This document shows, piece after piece, positions 46,823-55,833 of a stretch of DNA of 64,000 nucleotides (position 1 is the stretch's first letter; each line of letters begins with the position of its first letter). The stretch covers positions 186,001 through 250,000 of the forward strand of contig NZ_BMQW01000002.1 in assembly GCF_014648315.1 (NCBI RefSeq), given 5' to 3'. The stretch is from Shewanella ulleungensis (GTDB lineage Bacteria; Pseudomonadota; Gammaproteobacteria; Enterobacterales; Shewanellaceae). The notes beneath the pieces were generated by a model. That model saw nothing but the letters and a program-made list of their open reading frames with translations, made no database searches and was not told the DNA's origin. The position numbers were made by a program, and so were the translations under genes.

Positions 46823-47917
46823 TTATGCGGCTTTTTTAGTTTTTCGACCAAATGTGCGGCGACAAAATGTCACTAGACTAAACGATAAAATGCCAGTACC
46901 AATCAATGACACTAAGGTTATCAATGCCACATAACTGGCAGGCATATTCAACCCATCATGAAGTGGTCGTACAAAGCTAGAAATCCTGCCCGATAATGGT
47001 CTGTCACTGTGAGTTAATGCTGACTCGATGACGCCCGTTGTATGGTTAATGCTAATACGATCTGCTTCTCTTAACCAAACTCCAGGATGTTCGTCAAATT
47101 GAATAGAAAATATCTGAGCCAGCGGTTTGTGGTTATCGAGCCGCGAGGTTTTGTTTGGTTTTTTACCTTTTTGTTCTCTCGGTTTGCTTACAGAGACTAA
47201 CTCTGCGTTTGGCCAAACTTGTTGAGCATTTGTGAGTTGGCTTAACCAATTATTGCCTTGGCTTACAGGAAACGATTGAGTAACAGTTTTTTGATTTAGT
47301 GCCTCAGCCCATAAACCATTATAGGTAATTAAAAATCCACTTATACACAATATAAATAACGGTATTGAGATAAACAGCCCTAATTGAATGTGGCTTTTAA
47401 GCAAACTGCTTGAGCGAGTGCTCTTAGGAAAAGTTTGTTTTAACCGAAAACCATTACGTACTCGCCACCATAAATAAATCCCGACTAATGTGACAATACC
47501 GCCAGCCAATGAGGCCCACGCATTGATGTATTTGCCGCCATTTTCGATCAAAAAATTACGATGTAACCAGAACGCTGTTTCATAAAAAGGCAGGTCGAAT
47601 GAAGCGCGGCTAGCTAGTGCGTTGAGTTCATTGTCTAAAGCAATGGCCTTACCGCGTGTACTGGCTTGAACATAAGGCGTGTGCTCAGTTGGAAAGCGAA
47701 CTGTGCTCATTTCAGGGTAGCGTTCAAATACCGTTGCGACTGTCTCGGCCTTTTGCTCTAGTGTCATTGGCGCAAATGTTTGGCCTAAATTGTCTGTGCG
47801 TTTTAATAAATCAACGCTGCCTAAATAAACTCCAGTTGTTAGTACAATTAGCATTGTAATACTAACCGTAAAACCTACCCAATTATGAAACCATTTTAAT
47901 ATTGAAACCATATTCAT
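46823..47917 (-). CDS. PepSY-associated transmembrane protein (iron-linked)
   Basis: The 364-residue inner-membrane protein has four hydrophobic helices arranged as in PepSY-TM/PiuB proteins: WFHNWVGFTVSITMLIVLTT, the WLHRNFL segment, INAWASLAGGIVTLVGIYLW and, after KSHIQLGLFISIPLFILCIS, a C-terminal helix. A positively charged loop REQKGKKPNK precedes a periplasmic region. Such proteins are linked to siderophore reduction or uptake. The ATG at 47917 is chosen because the frame upstream starts only with TTG (47932). A Fur box lies about 100 bases upstream. Confidence 0.8.
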   Translation of the reverse strand: MNMVSILKWFHNWVGFTVSITMLIVLTTGVYLGSVDLLKRTDNLGQTFAPMTLEQKAETVATVFERYPEMSTVRFPTEHTPYVQASTRGKAIALDNELNALASRASFDLPFYETAFWLHRNFLIENGGKYINAWASLAGGIVTLVGIYLWWRVRNGFRLKQTFPKSTRSSSLLKSHIQLGLFISIPLFILCISGFLITYNGLWAEALNQKTVTQSFPVSQGNNWLSQLTNAQQVWPNAELVSVSKPREQKGKKPNKTSRLDNHKPLAQIFSIQFDEHPGVWLREADRISINHTTGVIESALTHSDRPLSGRISSFVRPLHDGLNMPASYVALITLVSLIGTGILSFSLVTFCRRTFGRKTKKAA

Positions 47918-48018
47918 GTTGTATTTGCTCAAGTTGCATCGTGCTGTGAATTAATTGGTAATTAAACCATCTGATTCTATTGTGCTTTTTAAGAATATCC
48001 ATTAAGAACCTCACAACT

Positions 48019-48037
48019 GGTAATGGTAATCAGTCTC
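48019..48037. promoter_or_regulatory. Fur box
   Basis: GGTAATGGTAATCAGTCTC matches the classic 19-base GATAATGATAATCATTATC at 15 positions by eye. It lies about 100 bases before the PepSY-TM start and 370 before tonB, so iron repression of the PepSY gene is likely and of tonB possible. Confidence 0.7.
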
Positions 48038-48159
48038 AATTGTAAGTTCAATTGAAGAGTATCAATACAAGAAAACTAAGTGTGTTTAATATGTGATATG
48101 TGATTATTTTGTTAATAAAAAGATCGTTAAATGTTTCTATTTATGGCGGTCAACTCTAA

Positions 48160-48273
48160 ATGTAACAAAATGTTTTACATTGATTGACAATGTTGCTAAC
48201 AATTAATAGGCCATTTACTTTAACCAATATTAACTTAAGCGTAATGTGCAGCTTAAAAGCTGTTTTACATTTT
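48160..48273. promoter_or_regulatory. Repeated TGTTTTACATT motifs upstream of tonB
   Basis: TGTTTTACATT occurs at 48171-48181 and again at 48261-48271. The first is half of a degenerate palindrome, ATGTAACAAAA with TGTTTTACAT (48160-48180). They are plausible regulator half-sites for the tonB gene. The rest of the gap 47918-48410 is AT-rich with no gene. Confidence 0.35.
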
Positions 48274-48410
48274 ATAACATTAAGATTTATGACGTTATTT
48301 AATTCATTATTTGTTGTGAATGTACTATGACCGTTAAGCAGTATTAGATGAAAACTTGGCATTATTTGTCTTGATTTCATTACCTTGGGTTACAAATAAA
48401 AGGATTGTCT

Positions 48411-49097
48411 ATGAACTCAAATAGTTTGCTTGGTCGACAAGATGATTTGTTTCACACCGGTGTGATAAAAACAGAGAGATTATTTAATTATCAAAAATGG
48501 TTGAGTCAAACAGCCATTGTGATAATTGGCGCCGTTGTGACTTTAGGATTATTTGTGTTTATGTCGCAATTAGTTAAAAACGATCATGTTTTAACTGGTG
48601 AGGCGAGCGACGCTCCGTTAGTTAACGTTGTTCAAGATATTCCTAAGCCGGTAGCCCCTAGAACTATCGAACGTTTAAAGCCTAAGCCAATAATCCCGAA
48701 TGTAGAACGTGTCGCAATTCCTACATCTGCTGGCGGTGAAGTCACCATGATAGCCAATGAGCTTATTCTCCCAGTAGTACAGACGGGATCTGAAACATAT
48801 GAAAGAGGGGGAAATTCAAGCGACGCGTTACCTGTTGTTCAAGTCGCGCCTCAATATCCTATTATCGCTGCCCGTGACGGAATTGAAGGCTATGTGGTTG
48901 TAGAGTTCGATATTAATGAAATGGGTGCGGTAATGAATGCTAAGGTGATTGATGCTCAACCCAGGCGCACATTTGATCGTTCAGCGATTCAAGCAATAAA
49001 GGGGTGGAAATACAAACCTAAATTGGATCAAGGCCATGCAGTAAGTCAATATCGCCAACAAGTTAGACTTGATTTTTCTTTAGAAAAATCGAATTAA
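48411..49097 (+). CDS. TonB-family energy transducer
   Basis: The 228-residue protein has an N-terminal cytoplasmic tail, one membrane helix (TAIVIIGAVVTLGLFVFMSQ), a proline-rich periplasmic linker (VAPRTIERLKPKPIIPNVER) and a TonB C-terminal domain. Domain segments are VAPQYPIIAARDGIEGYVVV and AIQAIKGWKYKP. It transduces inner-membrane energy to outer-membrane receptors. No exbB or exbD gene is adjacent. The start at 48411 has AAAGGA; a TTG six bases upstream is less likely. Its proximity to a Fur box and PepSY-TM gene links it to iron uptake. Confidence 0.85.
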   Translation: MNSNSLLGRQDDLFHTGVIKTERLFNYQKWLSQTAIVIIGAVVTLGLFVFMSQLVKNDHVLTGEASDAPLVNVVQDIPKPVAPRTIERLKPKPIIPNVERVAIPTSAGGEVTMIANELILPVVQTGSETYERGGNSSDALPVVQVAPQYPIIAARDGIEGYVVVEFDINEMGAVMNAKVIDAQPRRTFDRSAIQAIKGWKYKPKLDQGHAVSQYRQQVRLDFSLEKSN

Positions 49098-49290
49098 AGG
49101 TTCTTTCTAGCTTGCATTTTGAACAGGCAATAGCAGAGTTAACTACAATAATAAGACTCCTAAATTGATATTTATGCCGTTAATATTTTAGCGATTAACG
49201 GTTTATTTTTATGCTCTTTACCTACCTGATAATAAACATGACTTATAGCCTTGGATTGAATACAGCAATGTAACTTGAGTGTTTGTTCAA

Positions 49291-49326
49291 AAACAATTTG
49301 AACAATCGCTCAAATTGTTTTATAGT
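49291..49326 (+). promoter_or_regulatory. Promoter overlapped by an 11-base inverted repeat
   Basis: AAACAATTTGA (49291-49301) and TCAAATTGTTT (49310-49320) are perfect inverted repeats. TTGAAC (49298-49303) and TATAGT (49321-49326) have the sigma-70 spacing of 17 bases, so the operator covers the -35 region and spacer. A TTTGTTCAAA element just upstream adds a partial third arm. Confidence 0.6.
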
Positions 49327-49382
49327 AATTTCAATTCGAAACAAAGCATCCACCAATTTATTCATTGAGAAGAGAAAATATT

Positions 49383-49928
49383 ATGACTTCATTTACTATC
49401 CATACAGCAGAAAGCGCACCACAAGAAAGCAAAGCAATGCTTGAGGGCGCTAAACAGCAAATGGGCATGGTACCTAACCTATTTGGTGTTTTAGCTGAAT
49501 CGCCAAGCACGTTAAAAGCGTATCAACAATTACATCAGTTCTTTACTGAGACCTCATTTAACGCGGAAGAGCTAACCGTAGTATGGCAAACCATTAACGT
49601 TGAGCATGAATGTGGTTATTGTGTGCCAGCACATACGGGTATTGCTCACTCAATGAAAGTTGATGCTGCATTAACTGAAGCATTGCGCAACAAAACTGCG
49701 ATGCCAACTGCTAAATTACAAGCGCTACAAGATGCAACATTAAGCATTGTTCGTAACCGCGGTAATATTTCGACAGCAGAACTTGAAGCTTTTTATGCAG
49801 CAGGTTATGCCCAACAGCAAGTGCTAGAGATTATTTTAGGCTTGTCACAAAAAGTGATCAGTAACTATACCAATCACGTGGCAAAAACACCGGTTGATGA
49901 CGTATTCAAAAAGTTTGCTTGGAAATAA
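49383..49928 (+). CDS. Carboxymuconolactone decarboxylase/AhpD-like protein
   Basis: The 181-residue all-helical protein has the AhpD core NVEHECGYCVPAHTGIA: Glu, CxxC and a downstream His. This supports peroxidase-type thiol chemistry more than ring-acid decarboxylation. The motif is preceded by GMVPNLFGVLAESPSTLKAY. The start at 49383 follows GAGAAGAG at a long distance; an upstream in-frame start at 49365 is possible. A clear operator-promoter lies upstream, so it is likely induced by a specific signal. Confidence 0.82.
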   Translation: MTSFTIHTAESAPQESKAMLEGAKQQMGMVPNLFGVLAESPSTLKAYQQLHQFFTETSFNAEELTVVWQTINVEHECGYCVPAHTGIAHSMKVDAALTEALRNKTAMPTAKLQALQDATLSIVRNRGNISTAELEAFYAAGYAQQQVLEIILGLSQKVISNYTNHVAKTPVDDVFKKFAWK

Positions 49929-49980
49929 CGGTTAACGAATAATCAGCTTTTATTGTTAATCAATAAAAGCATGGCTCTCT

Positions 49981-50023
49981 AATACCAATGTCAGCGATAT
50001 CGCAAATGGCATTGGTATTTTTT
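49981..50023. terminator. Terminator between AhpD-like and fdhF/ydeP genes
   Basis: AATACCAATG and CATTGGTATT pair across a longer loop and run into TTTT on the plus strand. Confidence 0.75.
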
Positions 50024-50093
50024 ATTGGCTAGCGTTTAGTGATAAAGCCCAGAGCTAACTGCGCTGAGCTTTATAAAGAATAAGTGACCGGGT

Positions 50094-52439
50094 TTATACC
50101 TGAGCCACATTAATGACCTGTTTGGTTGAAGCCGTAATTACTACAGGGATTGATTTTGAGGTTGGGGTGTAAGAGTCAATGCCGACACTGTTAATAGACA
50201 CTAGAGGATTAGTTTCTGGATAATAAGCGGCGATATTACCTTGTGGGATATCGTAAAATACGAGGCTAAATCCAAACACTTTACGAACAACATTGTCATT
50301 AGCAACAGATTGTAAATCAACTAACTGAGCTTCAACTAGGTTGAGTTTTTTTGCGTCTTGTGGATTGATAAATAATACGTTACGTTTGCCTTTAATACCT
50401 CTGTATCTGTCATCCATACCGTAAATTGTTGTGTTGTACTGGTCATGTGAACGTAAACTTTGCAATAATAATATAGGCTGTTGCGTGGGGCGTGCATCAT
50501 GCAATTGTGCATAACTAGAACAATCGGCAACCACCGAGTCAGGCAGACGGCTTGGATTAAACTCTGCGCGTTTTGTGTTGGTGTTCCATACTAGATTAGC
50601 CGCACTATTACCTAAATAGAATCCAGCAGGCTGTTCAATACGTTGATTAAAATATTCAAAGCCGTTTATGGTATTTTGAATTAGCTGGCGAATAAGTCTG
50701 TAATCATCACGTAAGGCTAACCAATCAATTTTTGTGGAAGTCTGTTGAGTATCTGCTCGCAAGCGAAAACGTCGGTGTTGAAACGTCGCATTGGCCATTT
50801 GGGCAACGATGTCAATTTCAGACAAGCATAACTCTGAAACCGGTTCGGTCATCCCGGTTGAGGCATGTACCATACTGAAGGTGTCTTCAACGGTAATTTT
50901 TTGAATGCCGCAGCGCTGGATATCTAGCTCTGTTCTGCCTAGGCAAGGCAAAATGAGCCCATCTTGTGTCACTTGTAAATGGCTGCGATTAAGCTTGGTA
51001 CTAATTTGCACGTTGAGCTCTGTATTACGTATGGCTTGATAAGTAAAGTCTGTATCTGGGGCCGCTGCAGCTAGGTTGCCGCCCAAGCAAATCAGTACTT
51101 TACTGTCTTTTGATTTTAGCGCTTTCAGCGCATCTACTACATTGTGACCTGCCTGGCGTGGCAAGCGAGTACCAAGGAAGTTATCAAAGTGAGCGATAAA
51201 CTCTGCTGATGGCTTTTCATTTATGCCCATTGTGCGATTGCCTTGAACATTACTGTGACCACGAACAGGGCACAATCCAGCACCTTTTTTACCTATTTGG
51301 CCACATAGTAGATGTAAATTGACTACTTCTCGGATAATGTCGACAGAGTGTTTGTGCTGGGTTAATCCCATTGCCCAACAACTAATGACGGTTTTACTGT
51401 CACTGAATATCGTTGCCGCTTTGATTATGTCAGCTTTTGTGAGCCCAGATTGCAGCTCGATTTGTTGCCAGCTGGTTTGCTTTACGCTGTGTTGGTATTC
51501 TTCAAAAAAGGCACTGTGTTGCTCAATAAATTCATGATCAATTTTGTCTTGGCGCTGTTCAATAATGTATTTTGTCATACCGCGCACAGCCGCCATATCA
51601 CCACCTAATTTAGGGGTTAAGTATTGATGACTGATGTTAGTGGCTGCAGGTGTTAATAACTCTATTGGGCTTTGTGGGCTGGCAAATTTTTCTAACGCGA
51701 CTTCTTTAAGATTATTAAAGGTCACAATTTTACAGCCATGTTTAGCAGCTTTACGTAACGCATTCATCATCCGTGGGTGATTTGTCCCTGGATTTTGGCC
51801 AAACACAAAAATGGCTTCAGCGTCATCAAAGTCATTTAATACCACAGTGCCTTTACCAATACCTATGGCTTTTATTAGTGCGACGCCACTGGCTTCGTGA
51901 CACATATTGGAACAGTCTGGAAAATTATTAGTGCCATATAAACGGCCAAATAATTGATAAAGGTATGATGCTTCATTACTGGCACGGCCAGAGGTATAAA
52001 ACTCAACTTGGTTAGGACTAGACAGGCTATTGAGCTTATCGGCAATAATGCTAAATGCGTCGTTCCAGCTCACTGGTTCATAGTGATCGGTTATTGCGTT
52101 GTAGCGCATTGGCTCAGTTAATCTGCCTTGATATTCGAGCCAATAATCGGTTTGCTTGGCTAGTTGGCGTACCGAATGCTCAGCAAAAAACTCACTGCCA
52201 ACACCTTTTCCTGTTGATTCCCATGCAACGGCTTTGGCGCCATTTTCACAAAATTGAAATGCGCCCTGCTTGTTGTCGCCCCATGCACAACCTGGGCAGT
52301 CAAACCCATCGGTTTGATTAACGCGTAATAAATTTTTGAGATTTTGCTTGGTGCGTTGGCTACGTAATACATGGCTTAATGTGGCTTGTATTGAGGGAAA
52401 GCCACCGGCTTTGCTAGGTTTTTGGATATGGTTAGGCAT
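50094..52439 (-). CDS. FdhF/YdeP-family molybdopterin oxidoreductase
   Basis: The 781-residue enzyme belongs to the formate-dehydrogenase-like molybdenum superfamily. The N-terminal DCPGCAWGDNKQ with a further Cys at QFCENG is the YdeP-type iron-sulfur region. A CSNMCHEASG segment carries the Cys that replaces selenocysteine, and the molybdopterin regions include AEAIFVFGQNPGTNHPRMMN, GLCPVRGHSNVQGNRT and a C-terminal LQSLRSHDQYNT. The oxidised substrate of YdeP proteins is unsettled; in E. coli it is tied to acid resistance. Its start overlaps fdhD by eight bases, an operon. Confidence 0.88.
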   Translation of the reverse strand: MPNHIQKPSKAGGFPSIQATLSHVLRSQRTKQNLKNLLRVNQTDGFDCPGCAWGDNKQGAFQFCENGAKAVAWESTGKGVGSEFFAEHSVRQLAKQTDYWLEYQGRLTEPMRYNAITDHYEPVSWNDAFSIIADKLNSLSSPNQVEFYTSGRASNEASYLYQLFGRLYGTNNFPDCSNMCHEASGVALIKAIGIGKGTVVLNDFDDAEAIFVFGQNPGTNHPRMMNALRKAAKHGCKIVTFNNLKEVALEKFASPQSPIELLTPAATNISHQYLTPKLGGDMAAVRGMTKYIIEQRQDKIDHEFIEQHSAFFEEYQHSVKQTSWQQIELQSGLTKADIIKAATIFSDSKTVISCWAMGLTQHKHSVDIIREVVNLHLLCGQIGKKGAGLCPVRGHSNVQGNRTMGINEKPSAEFIAHFDNFLGTRLPRQAGHNVVDALKALKSKDSKVLICLGGNLAAAAPDTDFTYQAIRNTELNVQISTKLNRSHLQVTQDGLILPCLGRTELDIQRCGIQKITVEDTFSMVHASTGMTEPVSELCLSEIDIVAQMANATFQHRRFRLRADTQQTSTKIDWLALRDDYRLIRQLIQNTINGFEYFNQRIEQPAGFYLGNSAANLVWNTNTKRAEFNPSRLPDSVVADCSSYAQLHDARPTQQPILLLQSLRSHDQYNTTIYGMDDRYRGIKGKRNVLFINPQDAKKLNLVEAQLVDLQSVANDNVVRKVFGFSLVFYDIPQGNIAAYYPETNPLVSINSVGIDSYTPTSKSIPVVITASTKQVINVAQV

Positions 52440-53241
52440 TAATGGCTCCGAATGGACTAACAGGCAGACTGCTTAAATTGACTTTGGCTTGAAAATTAGA
52501 GTAATAAATTGGTGCTGAATACTTAGGGATATGAATAATATTGAGGTTGTACTTTAACGCCAGTTTTACCGCCAACTGGCTGGGTGACGCTAAACTAATT
52601 AAGTTATTTACGCCTAGTAACACCGCTTTATGGATGAGCTCACTGCTGCAACGGCTGGTCATTAATAATGCGTTGCACTCAGACAATGAGCTTGGCTGTC
52701 TAACTAACATACCGATTAATTTATCTAAGGCATTGTGACGGCCGATGTCTTCACGGCAAGCAATGATGTTGCCCTGGGCATTTAAGGCTAAAGCCGCATG
52801 AATGGCACCGCTTTGTTGAGCTTTGAGTTGATGCTCTTCAATTTGCAGTTTGAGGGCGTCGACATCCAATAATTCAATTGGGCGAGTAAGCGGTAATGTC
52901 GTTAATTCAGGAAGCGCATGGGTAATAGCTTCTACGCCACAAATACCACAACCTGTTGCACCTATTAGTCGACGCTTTTTACTGCTTAATGCGTATAAAC
53001 AGCGATTTGCGATAGTGATATCGATACTAAATCCATGTTCAGACTGACTAACTTGAATGTCGTGTACATCATGATCATGTTGAATTATTGCTTCAGAAAA
53101 GAGGAAGCCAATCGCAAAGTCTTCAATGTTGTCTGGAGTAATCATCATCACGGCATAATTGATGCCATTGAGGTTAATTGCCGCAGCGGCTTCTTCTACT
53201 AAGTGTTCAATTGACGGCGACCATTTGTATGACGCATTCAT
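52432..53241 (-). CDS. fdhD: Formate dehydrogenase accessory sulfurtransferase
   Basis: The 269-residue FdhD passes sulfur from a cysteine desulfurase to the molybdenum cofactor of formate-dehydrogenase-like enzymes. The conserved loop CGICG with its CxxC is visible in GATGCGICGVEAI, and AVMMITPDNIEDFAIGFLFS and ACREDIGRHNALDKLIGML are family segments. It is transcribed before the overlapping YdeP-type gene, so it is probably its dedicated maturation factor. Confidence 0.93.
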   Translation of the reverse strand: MNASYKWSPSIEHLVEEAAAAINLNGINYAVMMITPDNIEDFAIGFLFSEAIIQHDHDVHDIQVSQSEHGFSIDITIANRCLYALSSKKRRLIGATGCGICGVEAITHALPELTTLPLTRPIELLDVDALKLQIEEHQLKAQQSGAIHAALALNAQGNIIACREDIGRHNALDKLIGMLVRQPSSLSECNALLMTSRCSSELIHKAVLLGVNNLISLASPSQLAVKLALKYNLNIIHIPKYSAPIYYSNFQAKVNLSSLPVSPFGAINA

Positions 53242-53318
53242 GCTTTTAGACCTAAAACTTGAGGTGGGTCACATTTTAAGAGGGGCTAATATACAATGCC
53301 AATCAAACTATTTTATAC

Positions 53319-53341
53319 ATTGATAGTTTTTATCTATCAAT
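53319..53341. promoter_or_regulatory. LysR-type operator between fdhD and lysR
   Basis: ATTGATAG and CTATCAAT are perfect inverted repeats seven bases apart (T-N11-A spacing for LysR proteins), in the divergent gap. The adjacent LysR protein is the expected ligand. Confidence 0.6.
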
Positions 53342-53387
53342 ATCGATAAGTTAATAGTCTTTTTTATTTTAAGGTGTAAACGACAAT

Positions 53388-54278
53388 ATGAACCTACGGC
53401 AGTTACATTACTTCCACGAATTAGCAAAATTTAAGCATTTTGCTAAAGCCGCTAAGGCTTGCCATATTACTCAACCGACGTTATCTGCCAGTATTAATGC
53501 ACTAGAAAAACGCTTTGACACTGAACTGGTAGTTCGTGGCAGTCAATTTGTGGCACTAACTGAGGCGGGAAGTGTTTTACAGCAATATGCAGAAAAGATG
53601 TTGCTAGATGAAGCTGCATTGAAACAGGAGATTAGCGCCTTTAGCGGCCCGCTAAAAGGGGCAATTAATATTGGGATTGTACCGCAATCTAGCGTCGATA
53701 TTATGCCCATCATTAAACACTTTACCGAGTTGCACCCGGATATTTCGATTAAGTTACTGGTTACCACAAATGAAAAGCTCATTGAACAACTGACATTACA
53801 TCAAGTCGATATTGGCTTAGGTTTTGACGAAAATATCACTGAATCAAGCCGCAGACAGTTTGATTTTTATCCTCAGCCTAGTCATCCTTTGGCGGTTTTG
53901 TCACCCCAAGCATTAACGCTCAATCCCGAAGTATTTCAACAAGCTATGCTATTAAGTGAGTTGCAATCATCACCGTTAATATTACTAAGTCAAAACATGC
54001 AATTTAGGCAGTATATTGATAACGCGATGGAAAAAGCAGGTGGTAGTTTTAATATCGTCTTAGAAACGGATTCGCTGTTTCATCTCGTCAGTGCAGTAAA
54101 GCAGGGCTTAGGTTATGGCATTGTCAGTGGCGGTATTGCCATGTCAGCTAAGCAATTGCACAACCTGCATGCTCAAACCTTGTTAGATGTTGAATCCGGC
54201 GACACGGTATTCATGACCCGTAAATACAGTGTTTCTGTAGCGATGAAAGCGTTTATTGGTTTGATTGCTACATCCTAA
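53388..54278 (+). CDS. LysR-family transcriptional regulator
   Basis: The 296-residue regulator has N-terminal winged helix MNLRQLHYFHELAKFKHFAK followed by AAKACHITQPTLSASINALE, then a substrate-binding domain (GPLKGAINIGIVPQSSVDIM). It lies divergent from fdhD-ydeP over a 146-base gap with a LysR-type inverted repeat, so it probably activates the molybdoenzyme pair. The effector is unknown. Confidence 0.9.
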   Translation: MNLRQLHYFHELAKFKHFAKAAKACHITQPTLSASINALEKRFDTELVVRGSQFVALTEAGSVLQQYAEKMLLDEAALKQEISAFSGPLKGAINIGIVPQSSVDIMPIIKHFTELHPDISIKLLVTTNEKLIEQLTLHQVDIGLGFDENITESSRRQFDFYPQPSHPLAVLSPQALTLNPEVFQQAMLLSELQSSPLILLSQNMQFRQYIDNAMEKAGGSFNIVLETDSLFHLVSAVKQGLGYGIVSGGIAMSAKQLHNLHAQTLLDVESGDTVFMTRKYSVSVAMKAFIGLIATS

Positions 54279-54484
54279 TGTCACTATGATTAAGAGCAAC
54301 TATAATCATGAGGTTATCGATGCGCTTGTAAAAGCTTGATAACCTATGGCTCGTGTTACAGGTGAAATTTTTGGGATTGGTATCATTTCTATTTTGTGTC
54401 ATATTTTGTCGTAATTTAAAGGGTTTAATTTTTGTTTTGGCTTTCTCTATCAAGTGGGGTTAGCTTTCATTTTTAGGAATTGAT

Positions 54485-55699
54485 ATGTTGAGTAGCCTAC
54501 GTGCTTACCGCTCGTCCATTATTTTATTAAGTGCGTTACTCATCGGTGGCCTTTTTGGTGGCTTGTTTCCAGAGTGGGCAATTAAACTCAAACCGATTGG
54601 GCAGATATTTCTTAACTTGTTGTTTATGATTATCGTGCCATTAGTTGCGGTGAGCGTGATGTCGTCAATTGCTCATATGACCGACTTAAAAAAGTTAGGT
54701 GCGATATTAATGTCGATTATGGCGGTGTCGATTGTGATGGCGATTGTGCCATCCGTTGGGGTGGTGTTATTAGCACTAGCGTACGATCCTGCACAAGGTG
54801 TGACTTTAGATTTAGCCAACACGATAGATGCGGCTTCTGGCAGTATGGATTTCGTAAGCTTATTAACCACTAATGATTTTGTTGGGCTGTTATCTAAGTC
54901 GAATATTTTAGCGTTAATTATTATGTCGGTGATTGTTGGCGTCGCCATTGGTCAGTCTGGTGAAGATGGCCTAAAAGTCAGCCGCATGTTAGACAGCTTA
55001 AATACGGTTATCATGAAAGTCATTTCAATATTAATGTATGTCGCCCCCATTGGTTTAGGGGCTTATTTTGCCGCAACTATGGCCAGCCAAGATACAGAAT
55101 TAATGGGTACCTTTGCCCGTGCTGTTGGATTATTTTTTGTTGCTATGGCGCTGTATTTAACCGTGGGTTCAACGCTATATGCGTGGATTGGTGGTGGGGT
55201 AAAAGGGGTAAAGCAATTTTGGCAACATATGCTTGAGCCTGCCGTCACCGCTTTGGGAACTAGCTCATCTTTAGCCACATTACCAGTGACCATTCGCAGT
55301 GCCGCAAAGATGGGCTTGAATGAGCAGATTGCTGAAATTAGCTTACCTCTGTTAGTCAATTTAAACAAAGGTGGCGCTGCTGCAATTACCGCGTTAAAGA
55401 TTGTGTTTATCTATTCGTTATTAGGGCTCGATTTCACTACCGACGTATTTATGCTGACCATTTTGATTTCGGTGTTGTCGGCTTTTGTTATTGGTGGCGT
55501 ACCCGGTGGGGCATTTTTAGGTGAAATTTTTATTGTGACTACATTAGGGCTACCTATGGAGGTGATCCCGATTTTAGTGGTGATAGGGGCGATTACTGAT
55601 GCCGCATCAACAGTGATAAATGTGGTACATGACTTAACCGCAACACAAATTATTGAGCGGATTAACGGCAAGCATTATCAAAACAGTGCCATTGAATAA
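54485..55699 (+). CDS. Atypical DAACS-family sodium:carboxylate or amino-acid symporter
   Basis: The 404-residue membrane protein is of the dicarboxylate/amino acid:cation symporter family. It has the hairpin motif GTSSSLATLPVTIRSAAKMG and a late DAASTVINVVHD segment. In place of the usual NMDGT/NLDGS motif it has NLNKGGAAAI, and the substrate-binding Arg of the DxxRT segment is Ser in DAASTVIN. This suggests a neutral or otherwise different substrate, as in the SstT branch, which has NMAGAA. It is a single gene with a terminator. Confidence 0.82.
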   Translation: MLSSLRAYRSSIILLSALLIGGLFGGLFPEWAIKLKPIGQIFLNLLFMIIVPLVAVSVMSSIAHMTDLKKLGAILMSIMAVSIVMAIVPSVGVVLLALAYDPAQGVTLDLANTIDAASGSMDFVSLLTTNDFVGLLSKSNILALIIMSVIVGVAIGQSGEDGLKVSRMLDSLNTVIMKVISILMYVAPIGLGAYFAATMASQDTELMGTFARAVGLFFVAMALYLTVGSTLYAWIGGGVKGVKQFWQHMLEPAVTALGTSSSLATLPVTIRSAAKMGLNEQIAEISLPLLVNLNKGGAAAITALKIVFIYSLLGLDFTTDVFMLTILISVLSAFVIGGVPGGAFLGEIFIVTTLGLPMEVIPILVVIGAITDAASTVINVVHDLTATQIIERINGKHYQNSAIE

Positions 55700-55710
55700 C
55701 CCATAAAAAT

Positions 55711-55741
55711 AGCCGCCAATGTTTATATTGTTGGCGGCTTC
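55711..55741 (+). terminator. Intrinsic terminator of the symporter gene
   Basis: AGCCGCCAA and TTGGCGGCT form a perfect nine-base stem; only a short T-rich tail follows. Confidence 0.65.
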
Positions 55742-55833
55742 GTCTTCGGGAGGGAGCCTGATTGTTGAATCGTAGTGCCTAGCAACGTATGATGCGTTTT
55801 TTGATTTAACCTCTAAGCCTCAATTCAAATACT

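Noticed and set aside
54268..54453. 61-residue minus-strand frame after the LysR gene
   Set aside because: Composition is basic and irregular, with no family, no terminator and no ribosome-binding site.
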